Origin: an uncultured Campylobacter sp.
GTDB lineage: Bacteria > Campylobacterota > Campylobacteria > Campylobacterales > Campylobacteraceae
Assembly (NCBI RefSeq): GCF_938045405.1
Contig: NZ_CALIMW010000160.1
Coordinates: forward strand, 1-10,723
DNA length: 10,723 nt
Direction of reading: 5' to 3'
Under the pieces are notes generated by a model. That model was not told the origin of the DNA. It saw only the letters and a program-made list of their open reading frames with translations, and ran no database searches. Positions 1 through 6,335 of the stretch are shown here, in pieces. Positions within the stretch are counted from its first letter, which is position 1. Every line of letters begins with the position of its first letter. The position numbers were made by a program, and so were the translations under genes.

Positions 1-64
1 CGCAAATTTAGCAAGCTTTAAATTTTAAAGCTATAAACTTCGCTTCAAATTTTAAGGATCAAAA

Positions 65-796
65 ATGCTAGAACTCCCCTTTATCGGCATTGTCGTGGGC
101 TTCATATCGGGCTTTTTCGGTATCGGTGGCGGCACGGTCGTAATGCCCGTGATGATGGCTCTAGGCTACGACGTCAAGACCGCCGCGGGCATCTCGGTGA
201 TGCAGATGTTCATCGTCTCGCTTTTCGGCTCATATCTGAACTACCGCGCGGGCAAGCTTCGCCTAGATAGCGGCATCGCGGTGGGGCTCGGAGGGCTGTG
301 CGGCGCGAGCATATCGGGCTTCATCGTAAAATACTCGCCAGAAATCGTGCTTGAGATCGGTCTTTTGCTGACGCTTGCGATTTCATTCCTCAAGCTCTTT
401 AGCACGAACGTAACAAGCGGCGGTAACGCCGATCCCCACGGCGCGGTGCTGTTTTTCATCGGCTTTGCTATCGGCGCGATCGCGCTTAGCATGGGCGTGG
501 GCGGCGCGGTATTTCTGACGCCGATTTTGGTCGGATTTTTAGGCGTCGATATCAAAAGAGCGGTCTGCATGGGGCTGTTTTTTATCGTTTTCGGCTCATT
601 TAGCGCGCTTTTGAGCCTTTCGTACAACGGTCACGTAGATTACGAACGCGGCGCGCTGCTAGCCGTGGGCGGGCTTTTGGGCGTGTATTTCGGCACCTCT
701 CAGGCTCGCCGTGCAAAGCGCGAAACGCAGAAAAAATGGCTGCTCGTCCTTTATGTCGTGCTATTTGCACTGGCGCTAAAAAAGATGCTACAGTAG
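65..796 (+). CDS. TSUP-family (TauE/SafE-type) membrane anion exporter
   Basis: A 243-residue, very hydrophobic inner-membrane protein with about seven to eight predicted helices. It shows the internal duplication of the TSUP family: a glycine-rich motif near residues 16-34 (GFFGIGGGTVVMPVMMALG) recurs in degenerate form at 142-160 (SMGVGGAVFLTPILVGFLG). A polar loop around residues 113-126 separates the halves, and a basic stretch (ARRAKRETQKK) lies before the last helix. The family exports sulfite, sulfoacetate or related sulfur and organic anions, but members cannot be assigned a substrate from sequence, and no sulfur-metabolism gene is nearby. The ATG has an AAGGA Shine-Dalgarno at 54-58, six bases upstream. 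The length is normal for the family. Family assignment is firm; substrate is unknown. Confidence 0.88.
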   Translation: MLELPFIGIVVGFISGFFGIGGGTVVMPVMMALGYDVKTAAGISVMQMFIVSLFGSYLNYRAGKLRLDSGIAVGLGGLCGASISGFIVKYSPEIVLEIGLLLTLAISFLKLFSTNVTSGGNADPHGAVLFFIGFAIGAIALSMGVGGAVFLTPILVGFLGVDIKRAVCMGLFFIVFGSFSALLSLSYNGHVDYERGALLAVGGLLGVYFGTSQARRAKRETQKKWLLVLYVVLFALALKKMLQ

Positions 797-996
797 CGCC
801 CGCTGTAGTAGCGCTGTAGCGATTGCCGCGCTATAGTTTTGCCTTGCCTCGGTTTTGCTACAAGCGCGGTTTAAGCATTCGCGCTATTTTGCTACGCTAT
901 CCTTTTGCGTCTCGTAGTTTTTTGCTTTGCCGTCCTCTTACACTGCGCGCGTTTGATCGCCGTTTTGCCGCGCTGCGTAAAATGTCGCGTTTCGTC

Positions 997-1058
997 GCGC
1001 GAGTAAAATTTTAAAACGAAATTTCAAAAAGCGCGAGTAAATTTTAAAAGCAGAATTT
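997..1058. repeat. Imperfect tandem direct repeat, GCGCGAGTAAA unit
   Basis: Two adjacent copies of about 28-30 bases begin with GCGCGAG at 997-1003 and at 1031-1037. Each continues with an AAATTTTAAAA core and a GAAATTT or GAATTTT tail. The copies differ by small indels. It lies in the exporter-fluC gap and has no assigned function; it may be a product of slippage or local duplication. Confidence 0.5.
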
Positions 1059-1094
1059 TAACTAATCGCGTTAAAATAGCGAAGTTGCACATCT

Positions 1095-1121
1095 TTCGTC
1101 CTATGGAGGCTAGATGGCGAA
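1095..1121 (+). other. Small bulged hairpin in the fluC leader region
   Basis: TTCGTC at 1095-1100 can pair with GGCGAA at 1116-1121 (one G-T pair). Inside, CTA at 1101-1103 pairs with TAG at 1111-1113, leaving a two-base bulge (1114-1115) and a seven-base loop TGGAGGC. It sits about 30 bases before the fluC start. It does not match the fluoride riboswitch pattern as I recall it, so I record it only as a possible leader structure. Confidence 0.35.
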
Positions 1122-1152
1122 ATAAAATTTACAAATTTTAAAAGGACTTGGA

Positions 1153-1533
1153 TTGACGAACTTGATTTTAGCTGGGCTAGGCGGCTGTGTAGGCGCGATG
1201 GCGCGAGTAGGCCTAAGCGGAGCGATCGCGCGTGCAATGGATCGCGCCGGATTTTGGAGCGCGTTTCCGATCGCTACTTTTTGCGTAAATGCGCTGGGAA
1301 GCTTGCTGATAGGGTTTTTACTCGCACTAAATTTAACGCAGAGCCTGCGGGTATTTTTTATCGCAGGCGCGCTGGGCGGCTTTACGACATTTTCTACGTT
1401 CAGCTACGATACGCTGCAATTATTGCTGGCGCGAGAATTTGCTATCGGTGTGCTAAACGCGGTCTTAAGCGTATGCGCCTGTATGCTTTTTTGCTACGCT
1501 GGGCTGCTCGCGGGCAGAGCGCTTGCAGGCTAG
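1153..1533 (+). CDS. crcB: Fluoride ion channel FluC (CrcB)
   Basis: A 126-residue four-helix membrane protein of the FluC/CrcB family, which forms dual-topology dimers that let toxic fluoride leak out of the cell. Family hallmarks are visible: GGCVGAMAR at 10-18 with the conserved Arg18, the pore asparagine in FCVNALGSLLIG (Asn46), and the GGFTTFSTFS signature at 75-84 carrying the two pore phenylalanines (Phe80, Phe83) and the central break that binds sodium. Length is typical. The start codon is TTG, supported by AAAGGA at 1141-1146, six bases upstream, and by the N-terminus matching the family start. There is one fluC gene here, consistent with a homodimer. No fluoride riboswitch was recognised upstream. 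Assignment is firm. Confidence 0.95.
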   Translation: MTNLILAGLGGCVGAMARVGLSGAIARAMDRAGFWSAFPIATFCVNALGSLLIGFLLALNLTQSLRVFFIAGALGGFTTFSTFSYDTLQLLLAREFAIGVLNAVLSVCACMLFCYAGLLAGRALAG

Positions 1534-1684
1534 CCGTGGAGCACGTGAGCTTTAAATTTAAATCGCCTCTATGTTTGCGCTTTTAAATCAAAATTTATTG
1601 AAAGTGCCTGCGCTACGGAATTTTATCGCGCGCATGTGCTGCAAAATCTGCGAGCGATGGGCACAATCCCACATGCCGTGCAGT

Positions 1685-1719
1685 TTTGCGAAAGGGCGCG
1701 CAGCAAGTAGTTTCGCAAA
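1685..1719. repeat. Nine-base inverted repeat with 17-base loop
   Basis: TTTGCGAAA at 1685-1693 is exactly complementary to TTTCGCAAA at 1711-1719, with a GC-rich 17-base loop. It lacks a following T-tract on either strand, so a standard intrinsic terminator is unlikely. It may be a structured RNA element or a protein site. Confidence 0.4.
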
Positions 1720-1894
1720 GTGCAATATCAAGCAGGAATTATAAGACGAGCAAATCGTAAGACGAGCGAAAAGTAAAGCGAGCGAGAGGGATTGTAGCTA
1801 AATAATGGTGCTCGGCGTCGGGCAGGCTGGCAAAATCCAGATAAATTTGAATTTGCGTGCATTCTCTGCGTATCTTGTTCGCCGTAGCTTTGTG

Positions 1895-1954
1895 AAATTT
1901 CGCTATCTTGCGCCTAGTTATCGCGACGCCCTAAAAATTTCGCTGTCTTGGCGC
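1895..1954. repeat. Direct repeat pair AAATTTCGCT(A/G)TCTTG
   Basis: AAATTTCGCTATCTTGCGC at 1895-1913 recurs as AAATTTCGCTGTCTTGGCGC at 1935-1954, with starts 40 bases apart. The first 16 bases differ at one position. No function is assigned. Confidence 0.5.
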
Positions 1955-2024
1955 GGATAAAATAAACCTAAGCCGCGCGATAAATTTTAAAACCTCCGCG
2001 GACAAATTTTAAAGCTTGAAGCTT

Positions 2025-2040
2025 AGAATTTTAAAATTCT
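2025..2040. repeat. 16-base perfect palindrome AGAATTTTAAAATTCT
   Basis: The sequence at 2025-2040 equals its own reverse complement. It sits about 80 bases beyond the stop of the minus-strand 385-codon gene, among several AAATTTTAAA motifs. Palindromic AT-rich DNA of this kind could be a protein site or a weak bidirectional terminator; no U-tract supports the latter. Confidence 0.4.
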
Positions 2041-2118
2041 CACGTAAATTTTAGAAGCTAAATTAAAGCGCCCGAAATCACGATCTTATGTGTCAAATCC
2101 TGCAGCACTATCTTAGAT

Positions 2119-3276
2119 TTATCGCAAGCGGCTGCGAGCCCTCTTAATTTCATTTCTGCAAATTTCATTGACCTGCTCGCCCTCGCTATTTCGCAAGATA
2201 ACCTCGTAGTCCGTGATTTCGCGACCTTTGTTATACCCCTCGATATATCTGAACCTTGATAAAACTATTTTAAAGGATTCCACATCGTCTAAAGTATACT
2301 TATCGCCGAGCTTTACGTAGTTAAAATTCCTACTAGTAAGCGTATGAAAATTATTAAATTTTTGCTTTAAATTTAGCGTATGAATTGCCGTGGATGCAGC
2401 GTCGTTATCGCAGCTATTGATTTCGCTCTCATCAAAGGCAAGCGCGAGGCAAATTTCATCTCCGCAGATTACCTTTATATCTTTGGCGCGGCTGTTTATA
2501 CGGATGGTCTGTCGCCACCCATCGCCCTCTATCTCAAAGACGTTGCGAGCGAGTTTTTTGGCTATTTCATCTCCGACATAGCCTCTGGCTTCAGATTTAT
2601 CAGCCCAACCAAGCGCAGAGTAGTTCGGTTTTTGCGGAAAAACTGCAAGCGGAGTTTGAAGCTCGCTTATAGCGTTTAAATTTTCCTCGGTGCCTTGTGG
2701 AGCCGCAAAAGAGGTGCCTCTCATAGAGTGTAGATTAAAGAAACCGATAAATTTCCTCACGACCTTATGCGCCGTTTGAGAAAATATCTTGGCTTCATTT
2801 TTAAAAAGCGAAATATCGTAGATGCCGTAGCTATAATATCCAAGCTCTCTACTCACCCACCTTTCGTCCGGCGAACGATCGATCTCGTCGTATCCATAGT
2901 AGCGCTCTGGCATATCTTTTTGTAGCAAGAAGTCGTCGCTATCGCTGTCTTTATACCTAAGCCAGACCCCAAAATCGTCCTTAATGTATAGATAATCAAA
3001 CTTCGCACCTCCTGCGAATTTTTTCTCGCCTAGCCAAAATACGGGTCTTTTGTCTAGAGGTGGCAGAGCGGCGACCGGGGGCAAATTTTGCAGCTCTTTT
3101 TCAAATTTTTCATCGATATAATCGCAAGCGCTAGTGGGCATACTAGGATCGCAACCCTCGGGCGTATCGGATGAAAAAAGCAAATTTAAAATCACAAATA
3201 TATACAGCACAAAAAGCACGCATGCAACGCTCACGACCAAGGCGGTAATTTTTAAAATTTTTATAAAAGTTTTCAT
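2119..3276 (-). CDS. Membrane-anchored protein of unknown function
   Basis: I do not recognise this 385-residue protein. Residues 1-7 are short and basic, followed by a long hydrophobic segment (about 8-34), so it is probably anchored in the inner membrane with the bulk in the periplasm. The rest is soluble, rich in aromatic and charged residues: an acidic, tyrosine-rich stretch (roughly 93-160), a middle part with PQKPNYSALGW, and a C-terminal half with three cysteines in VICGDEICLAL...SCDND that might form disulfides, plus two more near the anchor (Cys42, Cys51). It ends with a basic tail. The ATG is preceded on the minus strand by GAGGT (3288-3292), about 11 bases upstream, a little long. 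It follows the glycoside-hydrolase-like gene on the same strand after 68 bases, with a possible weak terminator between. Coding status is likely; function unknown. Confidence 0.72.
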   Translation of the reverse strand: MKTFIKILKITALVVSVACVLFVLYIFVILNLLFSSDTPEGCDPSMPTSACDYIDEKFEKELQNLPPVAALPPLDKRPVFWLGEKKFAGGAKFDYLYIKDDFGVWLRYKDSDSDDFLLQKDMPERYYGYDEIDRSPDERWVSRELGYYSYGIYDISLFKNEAKIFSQTAHKVVRKFIGFFNLHSMRGTSFAAPQGTEENLNAISELQTPLAVFPQKPNYSALGWADKSEARGYVGDEIAKKLARNVFEIEGDGWRQTIRINSRAKDIKVICGDEICLALAFDESEINSCDNDAASTAIHTLNLKQKFNNFHTLTSRNFNYVKLGDKYTLDDVESFKIVLSRFRYIEGYNKGREITDYEVILRNSEGEQVNEICRNEIKRARSRLR

Positions 3277-3303
3277 ATCTAAATTTTACCTCGTTGCACC
3301 TAA

Positions 3304-3323
3304 AAAGCATAAAATTTTGCTTT
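3304..3323 (-). terminator. Possible weak intrinsic terminator after the hydrolase-like gene
   Basis: On the minus strand AAAGCA (3318-3323) pairs with TGCTTT (3304-3309) across an eight-base loop, and the transcript continues into a run of five Ts (3302-3306). The stem is only six base pairs and AT-rich, so termination would be weak. It lies 21 bases past the stop of the hydrolase-like gene and before the 385-codon gene. Confidence 0.35.
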
Positions 3324-3344
3324 AAATTTGAAATCCTCCGCGCA

Positions 3345-4334
3345 TTATCTGTACGCTTCGCCTATTACTTCGCTAAGGCTTTTTAGCAGCTCGTCCGCGG
3401 CTTCCGCTTTATCGCGTGCGCCGCGATTTCTGCCGTTTGAAGCGCCGGGTCCCGCCCCGCTTACGCAGTCTTGCACGAAATACCACCAAAAATACCCACC
3501 CACGTAGTTTTTCGCGTAGCGCGGCATCGTATAATACCGCCTCATCATCGCCTTTTTGCTCGCCTGCGTAGCGCCCGACGCCGTGTTTCCGCACTCGCCG
3601 ATACCGAGCTTTGAAGCGGGGAAGGTGCTTTGCAGATCGGTAAAAATTTCGCTCCAATCAGGCGCAAAGCCCTCGTTATCGTCCTCGTAGTAGCTTACGA
3701 AAAGATAATCCAGCCCCTCTTTCATATCCTGCGGCACGAATTTTTGCAGCCACTCGCGCATCTGTGTTTTCTGCGCTCCGCTCGGCGTATAATACGCCGT
3801 AAGCGCCGTCTTGGCGCCCTTTTTGTGGATGAGCTCGAAGGCTGCGATCATCTTGGTAGCGATGAAATTCGTATCATCCCCCAGCCAGCCCTCGCCGTTT
3901 ATTTCGTTGCCGATCTCCCAGATCTGCACGTAGGGCGCGAGCGCGGCGAAGGCGTCCGCGAACCTCTTTTCGTAGCTTTTCACGCTTTTGTACGAGCTCA
4001 TCTCGTAGGAGTCCACGGGGCAGGCCATCACGTACGAAACCTCGCTAAGTCGCCTAAAAAGAGGCTCGTACTCGCGCGGGCTAATTTCTTTTGACATTAC
4101 GACGCGCACGGTCGGCTTTACGGGCAGGGCTTGCAGGGCGTGCACGATGCTTTGTAGCTTCGCGCCCGAGGCGTCTTGCGCATCCTCGTACCAGCCGTCG
4201 TCGATCGTAACGCCCCAGATGAAGTCGGATTCAGAATTTTGCTTTGAAATTTTATTTGGATTTTCGCCGTAAAGCGCCCCGCAAAACAGCACCCCGCAAA
4301 ACAGCGCGAGAAATATGTGTTTGAAATAGACCAC
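3345..4334 (-). CDS. Secreted glycoside-hydrolase-like TIM-barrel protein
   Basis: A 329-residue protein with a classic signal peptide (MVYFKHIFLALFCGVLFCGALYG, then ENPNK), so it is exported, probably to the periplasm. The mature part resembles clan GH-A barrels: IWEIGNEINGEGW around 138-150 puts a Glu after Asn (Glu144) in the acid/base position, and LGIGECGNTA around 243-252 offers a second Glu (Glu247) as nucleophile about 100 residues later, followed by the aromatic strand GGYFWWYF (279-286) typical of strand eight. GVTIDDGWYED (41-51) would be the first strand. The start is the GTG at 4334-4332: AAGGAG (minus strand, 4346-4341) lies six bases upstream and the signal peptide then begins properly. 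A longer TTG frame from 4403 would bury that peptide. The C-terminus has a Gly/Arg-rich patch (GAGPGASNGRNRGARDK). Family and substrate are not identifiable; activity is inferred from the two glutamates. Confidence 0.78.
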   Translation of the reverse strand: MVYFKHIFLALFCGVLFCGALYGENPNKISKQNSESDFIWGVTIDDGWYEDAQDASGAKLQSIVHALQALPVKPTVRVVMSKEISPREYEPLFRRLSEVSYVMACPVDSYEMSSYKSVKSYEKRFADAFAALAPYVQIWEIGNEINGEGWLGDDTNFIATKMIAAFELIHKKGAKTALTAYYTPSGAQKTQMREWLQKFVPQDMKEGLDYLFVSYYEDDNEGFAPDWSEIFTDLQSTFPASKLGIGECGNTASGATQASKKAMMRRYYTMPRYAKNYVGGYFWWYFVQDCVSGAGPGASNGRNRGARDKAEAADELLKSLSEVIGEAYR

Positions 4335-4410
4335 GGCTTGCTCCTTGATTTTAAATTTTAAAAATTTAGCTCTCTGCCGATTTTTTATCAGCCGATCAAG
4401 CAATCAAAAT

Positions 4411-5004
4411 TTATCTCTTGCCTCTAAAATCATAAGAATAATACGAACGAGAAAAGCCCTCTACGCTGAATATAGCAAAAGCGTTAAGCGCAAGAGCCGC
4501 TAAGCTGAGCAGCACCGTAGCAGGCAGTGAAAAGCGCGCCAAAAACGCATTTGCAATAGCAGCAAGTACAAGCGCAATAAAGCAATATGAAAATATCGCG
4601 ACTCCGCTAGTGTCAGTAAGTTCCTGATAAAATCTATAAAAAAACAGAAACGATGCGATGAATCCCAATGCAAGTAGTATTTGAGCGATGATGCCGCCCG
4701 CTAAAAATATAAATAACAATACGCCTATAAATATTGCTGCAAAGGCAATGGCTGCGTTACGCAAAAGGCTGCGGCTTGCGGTAAGCTTGGAGATGTTATA
4801 AATGCTAAAGATAAAAAGCACGAATGCCGCTGCGCTTAGTAGCACTCCCAATCCACCGTAAATTCCTAATAGCAATAGCACCAGTTCGGCTATAGCTTTT
4901 AAGGCGCAGGCTGCGATGAAGGTGTATTTGATGAGCGCTATCTCTTTTTCTTGCGGGTTTGAGGGCTGCTGATCTTGAGTGTGCAGGTAGTCGTTTAAGT
5001 CCAT
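4411..5004 (-). CDS. Six-helix integral membrane protein, unknown function
   Basis: A 197-residue protein with a polar N-terminus (about 1-23, DYLHTQDQQPSNPQEKE) and about six hydrophobic segments near residues 24-46, 50-71, 83-101, 104-124, 134-154 and 160-180, ending in a tyrosine-rich polar tail (SRSYYSYDFRGKR). No catalytic or transport motif is visible; it resembles the many small uncharacterised multi-helix proteins with no charged residues in their helices. The ATG has AAGGAG on the minus strand (5015-5010), five bases upstream, so translation is well supported. The hydrolase-like gene follows after 76 bases on the same strand, so co-transcription is possible. Coding is near certain; function unknown. 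Confidence 0.8.
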   Translation of the reverse strand: MDLNDYLHTQDQQPSNPQEKEIALIKYTFIAACALKAIAELVLLLLGIYGGLGVLLSAAAFVLFIFSIYNISKLTASRSLLRNAAIAFAAIFIGVLLFIFLAGGIIAQILLALGFIASFLFFYRFYQELTDTSGVAIFSYCFIALVLAAIANAFLARFSLPATVLLSLAALALNAFAIFSVEGFSRSYYSYDFRGKR

Positions 5005-5223
5005 GGTTACTCCTTGAAATTTATGTAGAAGTATATCTAAAAAACGAATAGGTAAAAATAAATTTCAAAATTTAGTGGCTCGCCGACGTGGTACAAGGCA
5101 AGTGCCGTATAAGGGCGGATAAATTTAAGAGATAAATTTTAAAATTTAGATCGGAATTCCAGCGCTGACGTGGTGGATAAATTTTAAACGGGCTATAAAT
5201 TTAAAAAGATTTGAGATAAATTT

Positions 5224-5262
5224 CGCGCAGATCTGCAAATTTAAAATTTACAAATCCGCGCA
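5224..5262 (-). terminator. Strong hairpin terminator downstream of rpsU
   Basis: Five bases after the rpsU stop, the minus-strand transcript can fold 5245-5262 onto 5224-5241 as an 18-pair stem with a three-base loop (5242-5244). Four of the pairs (at 5224, 5229, 5233 and 5236) are U-G wobbles in the minus-strand RNA but would be C-A mismatches in plus-strand RNA. This asymmetry fits selection for a minus-strand terminator. The tail AAATTTATC is only moderately U-rich. The loop-side part of the stem is an AAATTTTAAA-type motif. Confidence 0.6.
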
Positions 5263-5267
5263 GACTG

Positions 5268-5480
5268 CTACAAGCGTGACTCGTAGCGACGTAGCGTGTA
5301 AAGACGTTTAAGCATCTTTTTGCGAGCTGAAATTTTTTGCTTTTTGCGGACTTCCGTCATCGGCTCAAAAAATCGTCTCGCGCGGACCTCGGTAACGACT
5401 AGGTTACGATCGGTCTGCTTCTTAAAGCGTCTGTAAGCTTCGTCAAATGATTCGTTCGGATATACCTTTACTCCAGGCAC
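5268..5480 (-). CDS. rpsU: 30S ribosomal protein S21
   Basis: A 70-residue, very basic small-subunit protein that helps base-pairing between mRNA and the 3' end of 16S rRNA during initiation. The sequence PGVKVYPNESFDEAYRRFKK, then RNLVVTEVRARRFFEPMTE and RKKQKISARKKMLKRLYTLRRYESRL, is the S21 family from end to end. I take the GTG at 5480-5478 as start because S21 proteins begin MPG. A GTG three codons upstream is also in frame (giving MRKVPG). GAGG at 5487-5484 lies only three bases before the chosen start, and AAAGG further upstream is about eleven bases away, so the ribosome binding site is unusual and the start rests on family comparison. It follows the LpoB-like gene by 51 bases, probably in one transcript, and ends in a strong hairpin. 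Confidence 0.95.
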   Translation of the reverse strand: MPGVKVYPNESFDEAYRRFKKQTDRNLVVTEVRARRFFEPMTEVRKKQKISARKKMLKRLYTLRRYESRL

Positions 5481-5531
5481 TTTCCTCACCGCCTTTCAAA
5501 AAAATGAATCGTGAGTTTAGCGAAAAATTCC

Positions 5532-6164
5532 TTAAATTTGCTTTTGAAGCGCTTTTTTATACTTCCACACGCTTTTGTTGTTGCGAGTATCTATCATCGA
5601 AAGCTCTAAAAGTAGGCTTTCACTTGCTTGTGCAGTAGAATTTTTAGCTGCAGAATTTAAGCTTTTTGATTTTTTAGATCCTGCCTTACCGTCGTTTGCC
5701 ACAGCGGGACTTTGCGGTAAAATTTTACCTACCAAGATGTAATCCGGCGCGTAGATCGAGCCGCTTTCTACGGTGTGATAGCCATGGCTTACGCCATCGT
5801 TGCTAAATACGAGTTCGTCTTTGCTTGGAGCGTCTGTGACGACTGCTTTGCCTGAATGCAGCAGTGAAATTCTAATTTTTTTGCTCAAAAATTCCGCATC
5901 CACGCCGTGCGCGTTCGTTCCATCCAGTGGCTCGATGCCGACGATACTAAATCTACCGCCTTTCTTGCCGACAATACGCTTTGAGAGTAGATCAGCGATG
6001 CTTTCGCCTGCAATGCGCTCCAGATATGCGTTTGGATATCCAGCGTGGTCGATGCCTCCAGTAAGCGCCGAATTATCCGTGCTTTTAGAGCCTTTAAGCG
6101 CAGCGCAGCCTGCTAAAAAGACACATAGTAAAATCACGAAAAAACTTATTTTAAAATTTTTCAT
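5532..6164 (-). CDS. LpoB-like outer-membrane lipoprotein (putative PBP activator)
   Basis: A 210-residue lipoprotein. The N-terminus MKNFKISFFVILLCVFLAGC carries a signal sequence and lipobox LAGC with the acylated cysteine at 20. Residues 45-110 (YLERIAGESIADLLSKRIV..., FSIVGIEPLDGTNAHGVDAEFLSKKIRISLLHSGKAVVTD) and the end (DYILVGKI, LLELSMIDTRNNKSVWKYKKALQKQ) follow the pattern of the LpoB / penicillin-binding-protein-activator family, whose members reach through the peptidoglycan to stimulate a class A PBP. A serine/lysine/alanine-rich insert (about 151-181) interrupts the fold and is probably a disordered loop. The ATG has a GGA about eight bases upstream and a good -10 box (6203-6198). 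It leads the transcript that also carries rpsU. The family match is by pattern, and the PBP partner is unknown. Confidence 0.75.
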   Translation of the reverse strand: MKNFKISFFVILLCVFLAGCAALKGSKSTDNSALTGGIDHAGYPNAYLERIAGESIADLLSKRIVGKKGGRFSIVGIEPLDGTNAHGVDAEFLSKKIRISLLHSGKAVVTDAPSKDELVFSNDGVSHGYHTVESGSIYAPDYILVGKILPQSPAVANDGKAGSKKSKSLNSAAKNSTAQASESLLLELSMIDTRNNKSVWKYKKALQKQI

Positions 6165-6197
6165 AGCATTTCCAAATTTTATAAAATAAACTCCGCG

Positions 6198-6203
6198 ATT
6201 ATA
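6198..6203 (-). promoter_or_regulatory. -10 box for the lipoprotein-rpsU transcript
   Basis: On the minus strand GCTATAATCG contains a perfect TATAAT, 33 bases before the lipoprotein start. No TTGACA is found 17 bases upstream (AACGAA instead), but the upstream DNA is T/A-rich, which is usual for Campylobacter vegetative promoters. Confidence 0.6.
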
Positions 6204-6293
6204 GCGAGATTTGGTTAAATTTCGTTTTTTATAAGCAAAATTTGTAACGGATATTCCGCTCGTTCCTTTAATTTTGAGTTAAAGATTCCTTGA

Positions 6294-6299
6294 TATACT
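6294..6299 (+). promoter_or_regulatory. -10 box for the nrdD operon
   Basis: TATACT within TTGATATACTTTC lies 36 bases before the nrdD ATG. TTGAGT at 6274-6279 could be a -35 element, but the 14-base spacing is short. An 11-base palindrome CGGATATTCCG at 6248-6258, about 36 bases further upstream, is a possible operator. I found no convincing FNR (TTGAT-N4-ATCAA) or NrdR site. Confidence 0.5.
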
Positions 6300-6335
6300 T
6301 TCTGCCAATTTATTCAGAAAATTCTCGGGGTGCTT

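Larger units (their letters stand above)
797..1152. other. 356-base gene-free stretch with short repeats
   Basis: I see no credible gene here. A 63-codon frame at 823-1014 has an arginine- and phenylalanine-rich composition, no ribosome binding site and no recognisable similarity, so I treat it as chance. The stretch opens with a possible weak hairpin just after the exporter (GCTACAG at 787-793 with CTGTAGC at 814-820, no U-tract), contains many GCTAC/GTAGC words, and ends with AAATTTTAAA motifs (1006-1015, 1039-1048, 1133-1142) and a small bulged hairpin ahead of fluC. The AAAGGA at 1141-1146 is the fluC ribosome binding site. Confidence 0.6.
1534..2118. other. 585-base intergenic region without a recognisable gene
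   Basis: No reading frame here has a ribosome binding site, plausible composition or recognisable similarity, and I see no tRNA-like fold. It lies between the 3' ends of convergent genes (fluC on plus, the 385-codon gene on minus). It holds an inverted repeat (1685-1719), a run of AAGACGAGC/AAGCGAGCG-like words around 1741-1790, a direct repeat pair (1895-1954), several AAATTTTAAA motifs (1980-2055) and a 16-base perfect palindrome (2025-2040). It could be a decayed gene or hold a small RNA, but nothing proves either. Confidence 0.55.

Noticed and set aside
823..1014. 63-codon plus-strand reading frame
   Set aside because: No ribosome binding site, arginine- and phenylalanine-rich composition, no similarity seen, and it consists largely of GCTAC-type repeats; looks like chance.
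1083..1152. Fluoride riboswitch ahead of fluC
   Set aside because: Only a small bulged hairpin (1095-1121) is present; the conserved GGCGAUG-like 5' part and matching pseudoknot pieces were not found. A covariance-model search would decide.
3345..4403. Longer start (TTG at 4403) for the hydrolase-like gene
   Set aside because: The GTG at 4334 has an excellent AAGGAG six bases upstream and begins a normal signal peptide; the TTG start would add 23 charged residues before it.
5481..5489. Three extra N-terminal codons on S21
   Set aside because: S21 proteins start MPG, matching the inner GTG at 5480; the outer GTG has an AAGG only two bases away.
6330..6335. GTG start two codons before the nrdD ATG
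   Set aside because: The ATG at 6336 is five bases from CGGGG, which the GTG would overlap; the family begins at the ATP-cone MKKIIKRDG.
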